8,565 nucleotides of DNA from assembly GCA_030043155.1 (NCBI GenBank), contig JASHYE010000278.1:1-8565 (forward strand), given 5' to 3'. The notes beneath the pieces are model-generated. The model did not search any database. It saw only the letters and a program-made list of their open reading frames with translations, and had not been told where the DNA came from. Within the stretch, counting starts at the first letter, position 1. The number at the start of each line of letters is the position of its first letter. Shown in pieces: positions 6,679 through 8,565 of the stretch. The translations under genes were made by a program, and so were the position numbers. Source of the stretch: Candidatus Acidiferrales bacterium (GTDB taxonomy: Bacteria > Acidobacteriota > Terriglobia > Acidoferrales > UBA7541).

Positions 6679-6840
6679 ATGAATACGCAACGGCCAAACT
6701 CGACGAACGACAAAAGAGCATACCATCGGCCGGTGCTGACGGTTTATGGGACCGTGTGGCAGTTGACGCAGAGGATCGGCCGGCATGGCAATTCGGATTC
6801 GACACATCCGTTTGGCCTGCGCGTCAGAACCCATGCCTAG
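6679..6840 (+). CDS. Lasso peptide precursor (A)
   Basis: The 53-residue product is a RiPP precursor. The leader, residues 1-31, carries Y15-HR-P18-V-L20-TV-Y23-G24, the YxxPxLxxYG motif recognised by B1 proteins, followed by WQLTQ with Thr30. Lasso leaders usually have Thr at the penultimate position, which puts cleavage after Gln31. The core would then be RIGRHGNSD (ring, Arg32 to Asp40) plus the tail STHPFGLRVRTHA, 22 residues in all. Asp40 is the only acidic residue in the core and would be position 9, within the known 7-9 residue ring range. The alternative of Gly34 as first residue would give a 7-residue ring. There are no cysteines, so no disulfide; the core is basic with four Arg and three His. 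ATG 6679 has GAGG at 6671-6674. An in-frame ATG at 6604 would add 25 residues and make an unusually long leader. Its target and activity are unknown. Confidence 0.88.
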   Translation: MNTQRPNSTNDKRAYHRPVLTVYGTVWQLTQRIGRHGNSDSTHPFGLRVRTHA

Positions 6841-6895
6841 TCTGAAATTCGATTGCTTTTTGCGATAAACAACAAGATACAGTCAAAGAAGCAAA

Positions 6896-7894
6896 GTGAC
6901 ACCTGCCCCGTTTGCCTATTCCGCGTTTGGGTTGCGACTCGTCTCAACTCGGCAGCTTCACGGATTAATACCCATCGGCGGTCAGACGGCGATCGCCGAT
7001 TTGCGGGTTGAATTCGTTAAAGGAGCCAATGGGACCATTGGCGATCCGGCAGGCGAGACCATTTGGTATACGACCGACATCCTCGATGAGCACGGTGATC
7101 CGGCGCTAAGAATCTGGAAGGGGCGGAGCGCCGGAGAATACTTCATTCGATATATTAACGGCCTGACGTTTTGCCTTGATTCCACGATTACACGCATGCT
7201 GGTGCTGTGCGGGCAGCCGATGAGTCATGCGGACGTTTGTTCCTTTCTGCTGGGGCCTGTAATGGGAATTGCTTTGCGGATCAGAGGAATCACGTGCTTG
7301 CACGCGAGCGCAGTGGAAATCCGAGGGCACGCCGTCGCCTTCCTGGGTCAGATGGGCGCCGGAAAATCAACTACCGCTGCAATATTTGCCCGCAATGGCC
7401 ACGCAGTCTTGACGGACGATATTGTGGCCCTCGAGAAATGCGGAGATACCTTCTTCGCACACTCAAGCTATCCCTTTCTAAACCTGCTACCCGATTCGAT
7501 GAGACTGGTGTTTGGCACCGGTGACGGGTGCTCCTCCACTGATCCCGAAGTTGAAAAAACTCAAGTAATGCTGAATGGAGGAGGGCTTCGATTTGAGAGC
7601 CGATTGCTGGCTCTGGACCGCATTTATCTCTTGGAGCGCGCCAGCGACACTGCTGCAACAACAATCCTTCCTGTTCGTCCGCAACAAGCGCTCATCGAGC
7701 TTTCCTCGCAGACCTACGCAAACAAGATACTGGATCAACAAATGCGCTCGCGCGAGTTTCAGATGCTGGGTGAGCTGGTCAAGAATGTAGTGGTCCGCCG
7801 CCTGATTGCGCCAGCGAACGCGCCGGATATCGGCAACTTGTACCGCACGATCATTCAAGATGCTTCGTCAAGCACGCTTGTGCGGAGCCATTAA
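6896..7894 (+). CDS. HPr kinase-like protein associated with the lasso operon
   Basis: This 332-residue protein resembles the HprK-related kinases found in lasso peptide clusters. The N-terminal 130 residues are poorly conserved. The kinase core then shows LHASAVEIRG (135-144), the P-loop GQMGAGKST (151-159) and GHAVLTDDIVAL with Asp174/Asp175, the same order as the HxxxVxxxG, Walker A and ADD motifs of bacterial HPr kinase. Some lasso-associated homologues phosphorylate a C-terminal serine on the precursor. Here the precursor ends in Ala, so the substrate is unclear; Ser39, Ser41, Thr42 and Thr51 are the hydroxyl residues in the core. The start is GTG at 6896 with a weak AAGAAG upstream; it opens the fold with FAYSAFGLRL, typical of this family's N-terminus. 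It lies 55 bases after the precursor on the same strand, with no strong terminator between, so it is probably co-transcribed. Confidence 0.87.
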   Translation: MTPAPFAYSAFGLRLVSTRQLHGLIPIGGQTAIADLRVEFVKGANGTIGDPAGETIWYTTDILDEHGDPALRIWKGRSAGEYFIRYINGLTFCLDSTITRMLVLCGQPMSHADVCSFLLGPVMGIALRIRGITCLHASAVEIRGHAVAFLGQMGAGKSTTAAIFARNGHAVLTDDIVALEKCGDTFFAHSSYPFLNLLPDSMRLVFGTGDGCSSTDPEVEKTQVMLNGGGLRFESRLLALDRIYLLERASDTAATTILPVRPQQALIELSSQTYANKILDQQMRSREFQMLGELVKNVVVRRLIAPANAPDIGNLYRTIIQDASSSTLVRSH

Positions 7895-7998
7895 CCATAC
7901 AATTTGAGGTCGCCTCCCCGGTTGGAGGATATTCCGGAACGATTTTGTTGTTGCGCTGGCCAAGATTCTCGTAGCAGATTACGACGCGAGGAACTTGC
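7895..7998. other. Intergenic region after the kinase gene, with a short hairpin
   Basis: These 104 bases separate the kinase from the TPR protein gene. CCTCC at 7913-7917 pairs with GGAGG at 7924-7928 around a six-base loop, just after the kinase stop. There is no following T-run, so it is at best a weak terminator. The ribosome-binding site GAGGA at 7988-7992 supports the GTG start at 7999. No promoter was placed with confidence. Confidence 0.3.
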
Positions 7999-8018
7999 GT
8001 GGAGGATATTCGAAAACG
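7923..8018. repeat. Pair of short direct repeats around the start of the TPR protein gene
   Basis: TGGAGGATATTC occurs at 7923-7934 and again at 8000-8011. With the following seven bases, 16 of 19 positions match between 7923-7941 and 8000-8018. The copies are 77 bases apart. The second copy covers all but the first base of the GTG start and the first codons of the TPR gene. This could be a short duplication or chance; no function is evident. Confidence 0.3.
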
Positions 8019-8565
8019 CGGAGCGGTTCTCTGCATTAGTGCGTTGATCTTTATAGCCATCGTTTATCAGGCGGCAAGTCTCTGGGTCGCGTGGCACTGG
8101 GAGCGCTCCAGCGAACAGAGCGAACAAATCAAGGGCGCGAAACTCATTCCCGGAGATGCAGAGGCATGGGATCGCATTGGAGAGGCCGAGGAGGCCAATT
8201 TCGATGCTCCCCCCGCAGGAGCCATCGGGTTTCTTGAGCACGCCGTGAAAGCGAACCCGCTGTCGGCCCGCAATTGGATGGACCTTGCGCAAGCCTGCGA
8301 AGCCAATGGAGACATAGTGGATGCGAACACGGCGTATCAGAAGGCCCAGAAAGACGATCCAATTTCGCCTGATGTTGCCTGGAAGTACGGTAATTTTCTA
8401 TTGCGACAAGGAGAAACTACCGCGGGCCTGGAACAGGTGCATCGCTCACTCTTGAGGGATCCACGGCTGGTTCCGCTGGCCATTTCAAGAGTTTGGCGTT
8501 CAGATCTGAATATCAAAGCGATGCTCCATGAAGTCCTTCCGCAAGATGAGTCCTCCTGGTTTTAT
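7999..8565 (+). CDS. Membrane-anchored TPR-repeat protein, partial at the right edge
   Basis: The frame stays open from GTG at 7999 to the end of the window, 189 residues, with the C-terminus missing. GTG is chosen because an in-frame TAG lies at 7972-7974, no other usual start codon intervenes, and GAGGA ends six bases upstream. The N-terminus has a basic start (EDIRKRG) followed by one hydrophobic segment, about residues 8-31, that should be a signal anchor placing the rest outside the cytoplasmic membrane. From about residue 53 there are helical repeats of the tetratricopeptide type: an AEAWDRIGEAEEA unit, GAIGFLEHAVKANPLSARNWMDLAQACEANGD, ANTAYQKAQKDDPISPDVAWKYGNFLLRQGE and LEQVHRSLLRDP. 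TPR proteins act as protein-interaction scaffolds; the partner cannot be inferred. Proteins of this plan are common beside exopolysaccharide genes, which would match the left flank, but a link to the lasso operon is not shown. Confidence 0.82.
   Translation, partial: MEDIRKRGAVLCISALIFIAIVYQAASLWVAWHWERSSEQSEQIKGAKLIPGDAEAWDRIGEAEEANFDAPPAGAIGFLEHAVKANPLSARNWMDLAQACEANGDIVDANTAYQKAQKDDPISPDVAWKYGNFLLRQGETTAGLEQVHRSLLRDPRLVPLAISRVWRSDLNIKAMLHEVLPQDESSWFY

Noticed and set aside
6604..6840. Longer precursor starting at ATG 6604
   Set aside because: It would give a leader of 56 residues, far above the usual length, and lacks a good ribosome-binding site. ATG 6679 with GAGG upstream gives a normal 31-residue leader.
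6852..6866. Possible hairpin with T-run between precursor and kinase genes, considered as a terminator
   Set aside because: The stem (ATTGC with GCGAT) is five pairs including a G-T wobble, and the T-run lies in the loop rather than after the stem.

Overview
The window is about 8.6 kb of densely coding, moderately GC-rich bacterial DNA. Its centre is a compact lasso-peptide (RiPP) biosynthetic operon, flanked by sugar and polysaccharide-type genes. Gene content and codon style resemble Acidobacteriota, but this is inference from family resemblance; no rRNA or other marker gene is present. No tRNA, rRNA, CRISPR array, insertion sequence or phage gene was seen. No gene-free stretch exceeds 150 bases.

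Layout. Positions 1-1066 (minus) hold a DegT/DnrJ/EryC1-type PLP aminotransferase cut by the left edge. A family 2 glycosyltransferase (1172-1999, plus) diverges from it. Next, on the minus strand, comes a two-gene ABC-2 transporter operon with ATPase 3650-2844 and permease 2847-2026, joined by a 4-base ATGA overlap. After a 145-base divergent intergenic region carrying an imperfect inverted repeat, the plus-strand lasso operon begins: B1, a PqqD-like leader-recognition protein (3796-4131); B2, a transglutaminase-fold leader peptidase (4192-4671); C, an asparagine-synthetase-like macrolactam cyclase (4668-6575, ATGA overlap with B2); A, the 53-residue precursor (6679-6840); and K, an HPr-kinase-like protein (6896-7894). 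A TPR membrane-protein gene (7999 onward) runs off the right edge.

How the genes work together. The precursor leader carries the YxxPxLxxYG motif that B1-type RRE proteins bind. B1 would deliver the leader to B2 (Cys90/His124/Asp136) for removal. C would use ATP to activate Asp40 of the precursor and join it to the new N-terminus. If the usual Thr-at-minus-2 rule holds, cleavage after Gln31 gives a 22-residue core with a 9-residue ring closed on Asp9. The cyclase has Ser instead of the catalytic Cys2 of true glutamine amidotransferases, as expected for a cyclase that needs no ammonia.

Points of interest are the gene order B1-B2-C-A-K with the precursor late, possibly behind its own promoter; an Arg rather than Gly predicted at core position 1; an HprK-like kinase paired with a core that lacks the C-terminal Ser modified by known lasso kinases; and a divergent ABC-2 transporter in place of the fused ABC exporter usual for lasso clusters. 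I see a probably uncharacterised lasso peptide of a known class rather than a wholly new system.
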